Assembly: GCA_964607575.1 (NCBI GenBank)
Contig: CAZSLS010000008.1
Location: 10,938-74,937 of the forward strand
Source of the DNA: BS750m-G57 sp964607575
Lineage (GTDB): Bacteria; Planctomycetota; Phycisphaerae; SM23-33
DNA: 64,000 bases
Direction: 5' to 3'
Positions within the stretch are counted from its first letter, which is position 1. Every line of letters starts with the position of its first letter. The notes beneath the pieces are model-generated. The model saw only the letters and a program-made list of their open reading frames with translations. It made no database searches and had not been told where the DNA came from. The translations under genes were made by a program, and so were the position numbers. Below are positions 1-8,436 of the stretch, piece after piece.

Positions 1-81
1 CTTGGCGGCGGAAGTATTCAGCCCCATCGCCAGCCCGGCGGCCGCCGCTGCGGTAATGCTCGTGAACTCTCGTCTCTTCAT
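1..81 (-). CDS. N-terminal fragment of a Tat-exported protein (runs off the window)
   Basis: The ATG at 79-81 on the minus strand opens 27 codons that continue past the left edge. The peptide begins MKRREFTSITAA and goes on with an Ala/Gly-rich hydrophobic stretch, which is a compact twin-arginine signal (RREF). An AGAAGAA stretch, only a weak ribosome-binding site, precedes the ATG. It is divergent from the gene at 232, so the 150 bases between them probably hold two promoters. The mature domain is outside the window, so no function can be given. In this genome the same kind of Tat leader sits on oxidoreductases (aldo/keto and Gfo/Idh/MocA). Confidence 0.6.
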   Translation of the reverse strand, partial: MKRREFTSITAAAAAGLAMGLNTSAAK

Positions 82-231
82 GTTCTTCTCCTGAAGTGCG
101 TCAATTCGCGATTATACCGCCAAACGCTCCGTCAGGCCAGCGGGCGTTGCAGGGTTGACCGGCGCCGATCGAATTGTGACAATGCGACCACCGGCCCGGG
201 TTACGCCGGGGAACATACAGGGAGCAACACC

Positions 232-1428
232 ATGAAGAATGCAGTTACGCTGACACTACTGTGCGTATTGACTATTTCCGCCGCCGCCCGCGCCGCCGAC
301 AGGCCCAGGCTAGTCGGCGGGAAAGAGGTCATGAAGATCGATGAAGAGGATAACGCCTATGGCGCCAAGTGGGGCATTAACGCGATGCGCCTCAGCCCCG
401 ACGGGCGGCGGGTGTTGTATCTTCGCAAGAAGATGTACAAGACTGTCAGCGCCGATGGAAAACAGGGGGAGCGCCGAGGCTACAAACTTTACCTGCGTGA
501 CCTGAAGACCGGCAAGGATACCGCGGTACCGGTCCCCGCTCTGTTCGACGACGACTTCGCCGAGGCCTGGTTGCCGATGACCGTGTTCGATCCGGCGGGC
601 AAGACGCTCATCGTGCCCGCCGGCCAGGATGCCAACAAGAATGGTCTCATGGAGAAGACTGAGAGGTGCAAGGTGGGGCTGTACGATATCGCCTCCGGGA
701 AGCTCAAGACCCTTGATGTCGAAGGTAACGTGACCTTCCCAACCTTCCACCCTGACGGCAAGACGCTGGTCGTGATGGCGATGGAGGGCGCCGGGAATCC
801 AAGTAAGGTAAAGATCTGCATCACGCCGACTGACAAGATCAAGTTTCGCACAATCGATAATCCCGGTCTGCCCCGCAGTATCTCTCCGACGTCGGGGCTC
901 ATGGTGCTCCTGCTCCTGACCGAGGGGGAAAGACCCCGCCCGGGCAGGTGTGTTCTGTACGATATGAAGACCGATACCATCAAGACCGAACTTGCTGACC
1001 AGGACCAGAGCCGCAGGATCATGAAGAACAACCCGCAGTGGACTAACGACGGGCGATACGTGTACCACATAATGGTCAAGAACGAGCAGCGCGACGGGCG
1101 AAACCACCGCGAAACCCTGACGCGAATATGGGACGTCAAGGCCGGTCAGGAAGTGGGTATCCTCTCGGGCGTGGCGCCGGTCGGCCCGGGTCCGGGCAAA
1201 GGTACGATGGTGCTCCTCAGGCTCCCATCGCGGGGGGGCTCCAAGGCCGAACCGAGGATCGTCCTGCACGCACAGGACGACAAAACGCTCGGTCAGAAAT
1301 TGCACCCGCTTGGTGATGCATCCACGTATCCGATCACCACGCGGGGAAAATGGCTGCTGTACAGACCTGAAGACGCCAAAGGCAACAGGGCAGTTTGCCT
1401 CGCCGAAATCGCACTACCGAAGAAGTAA
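232..1428 (+). CDS. Exported TolB/PD40-like beta-propeller protein
   Basis: A 398-residue protein with a Sec signal peptide (residues 1-21, ending at ARAAD), so probably periplasmic. Several blade-like repeats carry the PD40/TolB pattern of an S-P-D-G-R-R-V-L-Y or H-P-D-G-K-T-L-V core, for example near residues 55-67 and 173-182, followed by short strands. This matches six- or seven-bladed TolB-like propellers, which usually bind proteins or polysaccharides and are not enzymes. The ATG has GGGAG about 8 bases upstream. The gene converges on the aldo/keto reductase gene and ends 11 bases from it. I see no catalytic motif, and the binding partner is unknown. Confidence 0.7.
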   Translation: MKNAVTLTLLCVLTISAAARAADRPRLVGGKEVMKIDEEDNAYGAKWGINAMRLSPDGRRVLYLRKKMYKTVSADGKQGERRGYKLYLRDLKTGKDTAVPVPALFDDDFAEAWLPMTVFDPAGKTLIVPAGQDANKNGLMEKTERCKVGLYDIASGKLKTLDVEGNVTFPTFHPDGKTLVVMAMEGAGNPSKVKICITPTDKIKFRTIDNPGLPRSISPTSGLMVLLLLTEGERPRPGRCVLYDMKTDTIKTELADQDQSRRIMKNNPQWTNDGRYVYHIMVKNEQRDGRNHRETLTRIWDVKAGQEVGILSGVAPVGPGPGKGTMVLLRLPSRGGSKAEPRIVLHAQDDKTLGQKLHPLGDASTYPITTRGKWLLYRPEDAKGNRAVCLAEIALPKK

Positions 1429-1439
1429 TTACTCGCATG

Positions 1440-2420
1440 CTACGCGTATGAGATCCCGTCGTCGCGGTAGTCCGGGCGGGCCCAGGCCAGGGTGTGCGGA
1501 TTGGCGTATGGGGCGCAGGCGGCTTCGAGTTTCTTTTTGGCGGCGGGGGTCATCTTCTTGCGTTGGGCCAGTTCCTTGACGATTTTGACGTTCGCCTCCA
1601 GGATGTCCATCCCGTAGTGTCCGACGACGGCCGATGCGACGCCCTTCTGGTCGAGTACGTATTGCAGCAGGTCGATGGGCTTGACTCCCTTGCGTCCGAC
1701 GAGGCCCCGCACGGTCTTCATCGCTATCACGCCGACGTTATTCTTCACCGCCGGAGCCAGCGTGAGCTTGGCGAATCCCCCGTAGCGCGTGGCGTTCATC
1801 GCTACCAGCGCGATGTCGGGTTGGAGTTGTTCGATGAAGTTCTTCGAGGCCGTCGCGCTTCTCATGCTGGAAAAGCCGATGAACCTGGCGGTCCCTTGCT
1901 CCTTTAGTTTCTGCATGCGTTTCCACGTGTCCTTGGCGAATGCCTTCAGATCGTCCTCCTTACCGAGGTTATGCACCAGCAGGGCGTCGACGTAATCGAC
2001 TTTGAGGCGTTTGAGACTGCCCTCGAAAGATTTCATCGCCCCGTCGCCGTCGCGGGCGTCGAACTTGGTTACGATGTAGATCTTCTTGCGGTGTTTGGGC
2101 AGGATCTCGCCGAAACGCTGCTCGGTCCCGTAGTCCATGTGCGTGTCGAAGTAGTTGATCCCCAGTTCGATCGCACGCTCCAGCAGCGGTTCCCATGCGC
2201 CGTCTTTGTTCTTCTTGAACTGGCTGCCCCCTCCGAACGACAGGACGGATATCTTCATGCCCGTTTTCCCCAGGACGCGTTTGGGCATTGCGTCGGCCGG
2301 TCGGGTCGCAGTTTTTGCTTTGGCGGCGAGAATCGGTGAGGCCAGCGAGCCCAGCACCGCCGCCGATGAGGTTGCTGCGGCGGTCTTGAGGAACTCGCGT
2401 CGTGTTCGTTCATTGGTCAT
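1440..2420 (-). CDS. Tat-exported aldo/keto reductase family protein
   Basis: 326 residues starting MTNERTRREFLK, a twin-arginine signal (RR at 7-8) followed by an Ala-rich hydrophobic stretch. The aldo/keto reductase barrel runs from about residue 46: the catalytic tetrad candidates are D92 and Y97 (in FDTHMDYG), K119 (IVTKFD) and H150 (LLVHNL). The reading frame extends further upstream but without signal-like sequence, so the ATG at 2420 is preferred. It follows the DUF2271 gene by 17 bases on the same strand and is probably co-transcribed. Tat export suggests the cofactor is bound before export. The substrate is unknown; sugars or their oxidation products are likely in this group of bacteria. 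Confidence 0.85.
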   Translation of the reverse strand: MTNERTRREFLKTAAATSSAAVLGSLASPILAAKAKTATRPADAMPKRVLGKTGMKISVLSFGGGSQFKKNKDGAWEPLLERAIELGINYFDTHMDYGTEQRFGEILPKHRKKIYIVTKFDARDGDGAMKSFEGSLKRLKVDYVDALLVHNLGKEDDLKAFAKDTWKRMQKLKEQGTARFIGFSSMRSATASKNFIEQLQPDIALVAMNATRYGGFAKLTLAPAVKNNVGVIAMKTVRGLVGRKGVKPIDLLQYVLDQKGVASAVVGHYGMDILEANVKIVKELAQRKKMTPAAKKKLEAACAPYANPHTLAWARPDYRDDGISYA

Positions 2421-2437
2421 GGCGTGTGGCTCCATTC

Positions 2438-3076
2438 TCAGGGGGTGTATCGAGCGGTGACGTTGCTCAGGACCCCTCCGGCGTCTTCGTGCATTTCCGG
2501 ATTGTAGGCGACTTCGGCGGTGGTCTCGACCGTCCGATCGCCAATATAAATCGTGCCCGTACATATTATAGTATGCTCCGGGGCGACCGAGGTCTGGACG
2601 AGGTAGCGGTATGTCCCGACGGAGAGTTTCAGGTCGCGGCATTTGATGCTGACCGCGTGGACGCCGGTCTCGGGGGTGGCTTTGGATACTGCGTCGATGA
2701 CCTTCTTGGAGTGTTTTTTCGGCCATCCGGACGCCGCCTGCCACTGGGGACAAATCTCGATGATCTTCCTGCCGTCGGGTAGTTTATGCTTCTTCTTCCA
2801 GCCTCCCCCAGCCGTCCAGTCGCTCACCAGTAGCGATTGGACGTAGTTGCCCGCGGCGTCCTCGAGCCACACCACCGTCTGCGGGGTCTTCAGCGGTTCG
2901 TCGGCGGGATAGCGCAGCGGGTCGTTGATGCGGAACGAAATTTCGATAGACCCGTCGGCCGGTCGGGATCGGTAGCGGAGGTACCCGATCACGCCGCCAA
3001 AACACACAGCGATCGCCACTGCTGCAGCCAGTGTCTTCTTCATGCCCCCCGTGTTTGTGGTGTTCCGGTCATCCAT
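2438..3076 (-). CDS. DUF2271 family membrane-anchored protein
   Basis: About 212 residues. An N-terminal hydrophobic segment (MKKTLAAAVAIAVCFGG and on, residues 12-30) acts as signal or anchor, and the rest is predicted to be periplasmic. The sequence TVVWLEDAAGNYVQSLLVS, a Trp-rich middle and the DAVSKATPETG stretch match DUF2271, whose members accompany PepSY/flavin or iron-reduction genes; their biochemical role is not established. Possible starts are TTG at 3103, ATG at 3076 (AGAGG about 12 bases upstream) and ATG at 3043; 3076 is chosen. It lies just upstream of the aldo/keto reductase gene in one transcription unit and diverges from the Gfo/Idh gene across about 160 bases. Confidence 0.7.
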   Translation of the reverse strand: MDDRNTTNTGGMKKTLAAAVAIAVCFGGVIGYLRYRSRPADGSIEISFRINDPLRYPADEPLKTPQTVVWLEDAAGNYVQSLLVSDWTAGGGWKKKHKLPDGRKIIEICPQWQAASGWPKKHSKKVIDAVSKATPETGVHAVSIKCRDLKLSVGTYRYLVQTSVAPEHTIICTGTIYIGDRTVETTAEVAYNPEMHEDAGGVLSNVTARYTP

Positions 3077-3238
3077 TGCAGGTAGTTTGCCTCTGACTTT
3101 CAACCATGATAGCGTTTTGCATCAGATCTCCGCAAGATCAAAGCTCTTGCCCATCGCACCGCATGGGATACAATTACCGCAAGCGCCCACGTGCTTTGGG
3201 ACAGGCGATCGAGAGAATGTCGGATGAGGAGTCTTGCT

Positions 3239-4546
3239 ATGAACTCTACGAGTACCCATGTTTCGGCGCCCAAGACGACCAGGCGTGATCTGCTCCGAGG
3301 CGCCGTCGCGGGGCTGACCGTGCCATACATCGTGCCTGCGGCGGTGCTCGGCGCGCCGGGCAAGACCGCCCCCAGCGATCGCATCGTACTCGGTTGTATC
3401 GGTACGGGCGGTCGAGGGACGTCGTTGCTTCGCTCGTTCCTGTCGCTCAAGGAGGCCCGCGTCGTCGCCGTCTGCGATGTGTTCGCCGACCGCCGGGCCC
3501 GCGCGGCAAAGCTGGCGGGAAAAGGCTGCTTCGCGACCGGCGACTTCCGCAAGATCCTGGCCCGCAAAGACGTCGACGCCGTTGTCATCGCCCCGCAGGA
3601 TCACTGGCATGCCCCGATCGCCGTCGCCGCCGCCAAGGCGGGCAAGGCGATCTACTGTGAGAAGCCACTGGGTGTATCGGTAGCCGAGAGCCAGGCCATC
3701 CGCAACGCGGTCCGCCGTTACCGCTGCGTGTTCCAGACCGGTACGCAGCAGCGATCGAGCCGCAACTTCCGTTTCGCGTGCGAACTGGCTCGCAGCGGAT
3801 ACCTGGGCAAGGTGCATACGGTGGTGGTAGGGGCCCCGGGCCCGTCCTATCAACCGAAGTACCGCGGACCGTTCACGCCGCAGCCCGTGCCCGCCGGTCT
3901 GGACTACGAGATGTTCATGGGCCCCGCGGCGAAGAAGCCTTACAACCCGGGGCGACACGCCTGGCCGGACTGGTACCTCATCTGGGACTATTGCGCCGGT
4001 TTTATCGTCAACTGGGGCGTACATCATCTGGACATCGCCTGTTGGGGCTGCCCGGATCTCGCAACCAAACCTTTCGAACTCACCTGCAAGGGCAGCTATC
4101 GGAACAAGGGGCTGACCGACAACCTCAGCGACTGGCAGGGGCGGTACGTTTATCCCGGCGGGCTGAAGATGACCTTTTCCGACTCGGGCAATCCCAACGC
4201 CCAGGGGTGCAAGTTCGTCGGCGACAAGGGCTGGGTGCACGTTAACCGCAGGGGCATCCGCGCCGAGCCGGGTTCGCTGCTGAAAGTCGCCTTGTGCCCC
4301 GAGGACGTGCATCTGCACAAGAGCAACCACCACCAGGGCGATTTCCTGAAGGCCGTGAGGACAGGCGGAAAGGTCGCCTCGCCCGTCGAGTCCGGACATG
4401 CCGCCTCCAGCCTGGGCCTGCAGGGCGAGATCGCCTGCCGCCTGAAACGCAAACTCACCTGGGATCCCAAAACCGAGACGTTTACCGGCGACAAGCAGGC
4501 CAACCGCCTGCTCTCTCGTCCTATGCGCGCCCCATGGACACTGTGA
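3239..4546 (+). CDS. Tat-exported Gfo/Idh/MocA family oxidoreductase
   Basis: 435 residues. The Tat signal has RRDLLRGAV at residues 15-23. The NAD(P)-binding Rossmann fold begins at about residue 49 with GCIGTGGRG, and the family motif EKP is at 141-143 (YCEKPLG). The C-terminal alpha/beta domain contains the WGVHHLDIACWG segment, which carries the histidine that usually contacts the substrate. Members oxidise or epimerise sugars and cyclitols, and exported forms are abundant in planctomycetes. ATG at 3239 is chosen because GAGGAG lies 9 bases upstream and it gives a complete Tat leader. The ceramidase-like gene follows after 8 bases, so the two are probably one operon. Confidence 0.9.
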   Translation: MNSTSTHVSAPKTTRRDLLRGAVAGLTVPYIVPAAVLGAPGKTAPSDRIVLGCIGTGGRGTSLLRSFLSLKEARVVAVCDVFADRRARAAKLAGKGCFATGDFRKILARKDVDAVVIAPQDHWHAPIAVAAAKAGKAIYCEKPLGVSVAESQAIRNAVRRYRCVFQTGTQQRSSRNFRFACELARSGYLGKVHTVVVGAPGPSYQPKYRGPFTPQPVPAGLDYEMFMGPAAKKPYNPGRHAWPDWYLIWDYCAGFIVNWGVHHLDIACWGCPDLATKPFELTCKGSYRNKGLTDNLSDWQGRYVYPGGLKMTFSDSGNPNAQGCKFVGDKGWVHVNRRGIRAEPGSLLKVALCPEDVHLHKSNHHQGDFLKAVRTGGKVASPVESGHAASSLGLQGEIACRLKRKLTWDPKTETFTGDKQANRLLSRPMRAPWTL

Positions 4547-4554
4547 GGTCTACC

Positions 4555-6024
4555 ATGCACAACAATCGAATCCTGGTCGTATCGTGCCTCCTTGCGTGCC
4601 TCTCGCCCGCCCGCCCGGCCTATGGGGGACAGTTGTACGTCGGCGCCGCAAGTGTGGACATCACGCCGGGCCAGCCGGTGGCTGTGGCGGGCCAGTTTCA
4701 CCTGCGGATCGCCCGGAAGATCGAGTCGCCCGTCACCGCTAACGTGATTGCCCTGGAATCCCGCCAGGGGGACCGGTCGCTGGACCATGCCGTCATGGTA
4801 TCGTGCGATGTGGCCATCATTCCCACCGAGTTCCTCCGCCTCGTCCGCCAGGCCGTCGGGCGGCGCCTGGAGAAGTTCGACACGAGCAAGATCTTCCTGA
4901 ACGGTACGCACACGCACACCGCTCCGGTGCTGCTGCCAGGCAAGTACAAGATCCCCGCCAAGGGCGTGATCTCGGTGGAAAAGTACCGGGCGTTTTTCGT
5001 CGACCGTGTCGCCAAGGCCATCGTCGAGGCCTGGAAGGGGCGCAAGGGCGGGAGGGTGAGTTGGGGGCTGAGCCACGCCGCGGTCGCCTGCAATCGTCGC
5101 GCTGTCTACGCCAACGGGTCTGCCCGCATGTACGGACGCACCAACACGCGGGAGTTCCGCAGCCTCGAAGGCTACGAGGATCAGGACGTTAACACGCTGT
5201 TTTTCTGGGATACCGCCGGGGCGATGATCGCCGTCGCCGTCAACGTGTCGTGCCCCTCCCAGGAAGTCGAGGGACGAAGCACCGTCAACGCCGACTTCTG
5301 GCATCCGGTGCGCCAGGCCCTTCGCAAGCGGTATGGCAAGAAGCTGGTCGTGCTGGGCTGGACGGGGGCGTCGGGGGATCAGTCGCCGCACCTGATGTAC
5401 CGCAAGGCCGCCGCCGAACGCATGCGGAAGCTGCGCGGACTGACCCGCCTGGAGGAGATTGCACGGCGGATCGTGCGTGCGGTGGACGAGGCCCACAAAG
5501 TCGTCAAGGACGATCAGCACGCCGAGGCGACGCTGATCCACAAGGTCGAGACGATCCACCTTCCCATGCGGTTGGTGAAGCCCGCCGAGTACGCCGAAGC
5601 CAAAGCCGCCGTCGACCGCGCCAAAGCCCGGATCGCCAAGAATCCCCGCGCCGCCGACCGCGAGTACCGACAGATGAAATGGTACGAAGTGACTGTCAAG
5701 CGCTTCGATCGCCAGAAGACCGACCACAATCCGACCTACGAGACCGAGCTGCACGCCCTGCGGATCGGCGACGCGGTGGTCTGCACAAACGCCTTCGAAC
5801 TGTTCACCGACTATGGTATTCGCATCAAGGCACGCAGCAAGGCCACCCAGACGTTTGTCGTGCAACTGGTCGGCCCGGGTACGTACATCCCCACAGCCAA
5901 AGCCGTACGCGGGGGACACTACAGCGCTATCGTTCATAGCAGCCTCGTCGGACCCGAAGGCGGACAGGTCCTCGTCGATCGCACCGTTAAACTGATCGAT
6001 TCGCTGTGGGCTAAAGCGAAGTGA
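4555..6024 (+). CDS. Neutral/alkaline ceramidase-like exported hydrolase
   Basis: 489 residues with a signal peptide (1-25). The neutral ceramidase N-terminal-like domain is recognisable from GAASVDITPG (30-39) and NGTHTHTAP (116-124), whose histidines are zinc ligands in the family. A further GWTGASGDQSPHL segment near residue 268 also fits. True neutral ceramidases are larger (about 650-750 residues) and have an Ig-like C-terminal domain; this short form resembles the many planctomycete paralogues whose substrate is unknown. It could therefore be an amidase on other lipids or glycans. It is 8 bases downstream of the Gfo/Idh gene, with GAGGT before the ATG, and its last 14 bases overlap the convergent phosphatase gene. 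Confidence 0.8.
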   Translation: MHNNRILVVSCLLACLSPARPAYGGQLYVGAASVDITPGQPVAVAGQFHLRIARKIESPVTANVIALESRQGDRSLDHAVMVSCDVAIIPTEFLRLVRQAVGRRLEKFDTSKIFLNGTHTHTAPVLLPGKYKIPAKGVISVEKYRAFFVDRVAKAIVEAWKGRKGGRVSWGLSHAAVACNRRAVYANGSARMYGRTNTREFRSLEGYEDQDVNTLFFWDTAGAMIAVAVNVSCPSQEVEGRSTVNADFWHPVRQALRKRYGKKLVVLGWTGASGDQSPHLMYRKAAAERMRKLRGLTRLEEIARRIVRAVDEAHKVVKDDQHAEATLIHKVETIHLPMRLVKPAEYAEAKAAVDRAKARIAKNPRAADREYRQMKWYEVTVKRFDRQKTDHNPTYETELHALRIGDAVVCTNAFELFTDYGIRIKARSKATQTFVVQLVGPGTYIPTAKAVRGGHYSAIVHSSLVGPEGGQVLVDRTVKLIDSLWAKAK

Positions 6025-6556
6025 TTCCGGACGACTTGAGTATGTAGTCGGCGGCTTGGGCTATCCCGTCGGTGACTACGGTGTCGGGGGGCAGCTCGGG
6101 AAAATGCTTGGCGCCATGCCCGGTCATTACGTACACGCCTGCTCCACCCGCGTTGAGGCCCAATTGCACATCGTGGGGATGGTCGCCGATGGCAAACGAT
6201 TGTCGCAAATCGATATCGTATTTCCCCGCCGCCTCATCCAGGAAATACGTGTTCGGTTTGATGCACTGGCAACCATCTGAGCGTTTGTGCGGGCAGACGT
6301 AGACGTCGGTGATCCGCACGCCTTCATCCGCCAGGCGCGCAACGACATAGTCGTTAACCGCGTCGGCCTGTTCTCTGCTGACCACGCCGTCGGCGATGCA
6401 TCGCTGGTTCGTGATCAGAACGAGCAGGAAATGCTCCCCGAGGCGCCGCAGCGCCGCGAAGCTCTCGGGATAGAACACCACCTCGGACGGATCGCTCAGG
6501 GCCCCGAGATCCTCGATAATCGTACCGTCCCTGTCCAGAAATACCGCCTTGCTCAT
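6011..6556 (-). CDS. gmhB: D,D-heptose 1,7-bisphosphate phosphatase / HisB-N type HAD phosphatase
   Basis: 181 residues of the HAD-IIIA family. The nucleophile motif is FLDRDGT (6-12), the second motif is the Thr in LITNQ (about 47-51), and FAIGDHPHDVQ gives the acidic motif. C88, H90, C96 and C98 (CPHKRSDGCQC) form the zinc loop shared by GmhB and HisB-N. With heptosyltransferase-like waaF at 41.5 kb, a role in ADP-heptose synthesis for LPS core is reasonable; histidinol-phosphatase is the alternative. The ATG at 6556 is chosen because the 11 upstream codons are unlike the family; GAGAGG lies about 11 bases before it. Confidence 0.8.
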   Translation of the reverse strand: MSKAVFLDRDGTIIEDLGALSDPSEVVFYPESFAALRRLGEHFLLVLITNQRCIADGVVSREQADAVNDYVVARLADEGVRITDVYVCPHKRSDGCQCIKPNTYFLDEAAGKYDIDLRQSFAIGDHPHDVQLGLNAGGAGVYVMTGHGAKHFPELPPDTVVTDGIAQAADYILKSSGITSL

Positions 6557-6619
6557 CCGAACTCGCCTCTCTAACCAGTGATCCGTCATCCCGCAAACAC
6601 GTTTATCCGCGCATCACAG

Positions 6620-6633
6620 AACCGCTTGCGGTT
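6620..6633. repeat. AACCGCTTGCGGTT palindrome, dispersed
   Basis: A perfect 14-base palindrome in the spacer between gmhB and aroC. The same core, embedded in a similar GCGAAACCGCAAGCGG context, recurs at 53102-53115 on the other strand and as part of the nested inverted repeat at 46789-46804. The function is unknown. Confidence 0.6.
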
Positions 6634-6660
6634 TCGCACGCCGTTGGTGTTGACGTTCGC

Positions 6661-6693
6661 CGTCACTGCTCACTGATTACCGATTACTGATTA
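6661..6693. repeat. Dispersed TAATCGGT/GTGAGCAGT repeat overlapping the aroC stop
   Basis: Read on the minus strand, this stretch carries CAGTAATCGGTAATCAGT followed by GAGCAGTGACGG. It closely resembles 53947-53975 on the plus strand. In both places the stop codon of the adjacent gene (TAA) lies inside the repeat. Confidence 0.55.
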
Positions 6694-8033
6694 GCGATCT
6701 TGTCCTTCAGCGTCTGGTAACCGTAGTGGGCCATCAGGTTGTCCAGCAGGACCAGCGCCGTATAGTTCTCCGCGACGGGCCATATCCGCGCCACGATGGT
6801 CGGATCGCGCCTGGTGATCGCCTCGAGGGCCTTGCTCTCGAGGGTGTATTTGTCGATGGTCGTCTGCGGTTTGTCGATTGTCGGGGTGGGCTTGACCGCC
6901 AGGCGAACCACGATCGGCTGCCCGGTCGACAGGCCTCCGGTGATCCCGCCGGCGTTATTCGAGTCGAAGACCACCTTGCCATCCTCGGCGTGCATGGAGT
7001 CGTTGGACTCTATGCCTGTCATGTCCTTGACCGCGAATCCGGCGCCAATCTCCACGCCCTTGACCGCGCCAATCCCCAGCATCCGTCCGAGTTCGGCGTC
7101 CAGCTTGTCGAACACCGGTTCGCCCAGACCGGCGGGCAGACCCGTGGCGACTACTTCAACCACGCCGCCGCAGGAATCGCCGGTGGCTGCGATCTTGTTG
7201 CAGGCCTCGACCATTTCCTGCGCCGCGTCCAGGTCGGGGCAGTTAACGATATGATGCACGCCGTACTTCTCGCGTATGGCGTCGGGATCCATCTTCGGCG
7301 CTTTTTCGCGGATCGGGTCGATCTCCTTCTCGATCTCCGCCAGTATCGCCGTCTTCTCGAGGAAGCGCATCTCGGGGGTGATCCGCCCGTTGACGTACAC
7401 TTCCTGGTAGAACGGATCGTAATCGCAGCGCATCTGTTTGTAGGCGTCGGTGTACTTCAACGCGGTCTCGTGATCCGCCGCGTCGCAGCGAACGCCGGCG
7501 ATCTCGCGAACGTACGAGAACACATCGATACCGCAGGCCTTGAGGATCTTCTTGGCCACGAAGCCCGCGCCGACGATCGTGGAGGTATAGCGGCCGCTGA
7601 ATATCCCCGCGCCGATCGCATCGTCATCGGGCCCGTACTTCATGAACGAGGCGTACGACGCATGCCCGGGGCGCGGTGTGCGATTGGTGTCCTGGTACTG
7701 CTTGATGTGGATGAAGTGGCGGTCGAGGTTCGGGATCAGGATCGAAAGCGGCGTCCCGTTGGTGTGGTTCCAGTTGCCTGCGCCCTCGATCGTATCAGCC
7801 GCATTCAACCCGGTATAAATCACCGGGAGGTCGGGCTCTTTCCGAGGTGACGACAGTTCGTCGGCGCCCGGTTTCCTCAGCAGCAGATCTCCGTATATCT
7901 CCTGCTCCGTCAACAGCATCCCCGGTGGTACGCCCTCGAGAACGGCGGTCAGACCGTCCTGGTAGGATCCACCGGCCACTGTAACCTGAAAGCATCTTCC
8001 TAAATGACATCCCAGCATGGTTTGTTGCTCCAT
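6684..8033 (-). CDS. aroC: Chorismate synthase (long, divergent form)
   Basis: 449 residues. It converts 5-enolpyruvylshikimate-3-phosphate to chorismate with reduced FMN, the last common step of aromatic amino acid synthesis, in the cytoplasm. Family motifs are RPGHASY (121-127), GDSCGGVVE (285-293) and SNNAGGITGG (358-367). The middle has FSGRYTST (145-152), the variant seen in clostridial-type enzymes, where the usual enzyme has a RSSARET-like stretch. About 60-70 extra residues lie between roughly 185 and 260, making it longer than the typical 350-390. Start could be 8033 or the second Met at 8018. The last codons and the stop lie in a dispersed repeat. Confidence 0.9.
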   Translation of the reverse strand: MEQQTMLGCHLGRCFQVTVAGGSYQDGLTAVLEGVPPGMLLTEQEIYGDLLLRKPGADELSSPRKEPDLPVIYTGLNAADTIEGAGNWNHTNGTPLSILIPNLDRHFIHIKQYQDTNRTPRPGHASYASFMKYGPDDDAIGAGIFSGRYTSTIVGAGFVAKKILKACGIDVFSYVREIAGVRCDAADHETALKYTDAYKQMRCDYDPFYQEVYVNGRITPEMRFLEKTAILAEIEKEIDPIREKAPKMDPDAIREKYGVHHIVNCPDLDAAQEMVEACNKIAATGDSCGGVVEVVATGLPAGLGEPVFDKLDAELGRMLGIGAVKGVEIGAGFAVKDMTGIESNDSMHAEDGKVVFDSNNAGGITGGLSTGQPIVVRLAVKPTPTIDKPQTTIDKYTLESKALEAITRRDPTIVARIWPVAENYTALVLLDNLMAHYGYQTLKDKIANQ

Positions 8034-8346
8034 CTAAGGTTGGTGAGTTTGTTTCGTTTTCACAATTCTATTGCGCGTGGAGAAATTATAGCGAAATTGA
8101 TGTCATAGACAAGTGCGAAACCCAGTGTTTGAACGCCACCAGACTATCGCATACCAGGATTGCGGAAAGGCACTGTCATGAGAATATCATTTCAGACGAC
8201 TCTCGCCTCACGCATCTTGATTGCGATGACCGGTTGTTACTCCGTATCGACCGCCGGGGGGCGTAGGGAACGATGGACTATTGCCCGGGGCGATAGACTC
8301 CCACATCCGTCGTGAGACTAAAATATGTATTATGATGCTTTTCTGC
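8034..8346. other. Spacer between aroC and the two-CW gene, no convincing gene
   Basis: About 310 bases, AT-richer than the flanks. A 45-codon open frame at 8178-8315 has an AAAGG before its ATG but nothing protein-like, so it is not called. The promoter and palindrome of the next gene begin at 8347. Confidence 0.5.
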
Positions 8347-8400
8347 TTGATTTCCTGGAAGAGAGGCGATAGTATACGCGCTGTGAAAAAGTTCACAGCG
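8347..8400 (+). promoter_or_regulatory. Sigma70-type promoter with palindrome over the start site
   Basis: TTGATT at 8347-8352 and TAGTAT at 8370-8375 are 17 bases apart. The expected start site, near 8382, falls in a perfect inverted repeat: CGCTGTGAA at 8379-8387, AAAG, TTCACAGCG at 8392-8400. This could be an operator for a repressor or a 5' stem-loop on the mRNA. It lies 36 bases before the preferred start of the two-CW gene. Confidence 0.5.
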
Positions 8401-8436
8401 TCGCTTGGCGGGTGAAAAATGGGCGAGGGATGCCAG

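Noticed and set aside
4150..5937. A 595-codon open frame on the minus strand opposite the Gfo/Idh and ceramidase-like genes
   Set aside because: It spans two well-supported genes on the other strand and has no recognisable motif.
8178..8315. A 45-codon open frame with an AAAGG before its ATG and a GC-Y lipobox-like spot
   Set aside because: The signal is not hydrophobic enough, the C-terminus is arbitrary and nothing protein-like supports it.
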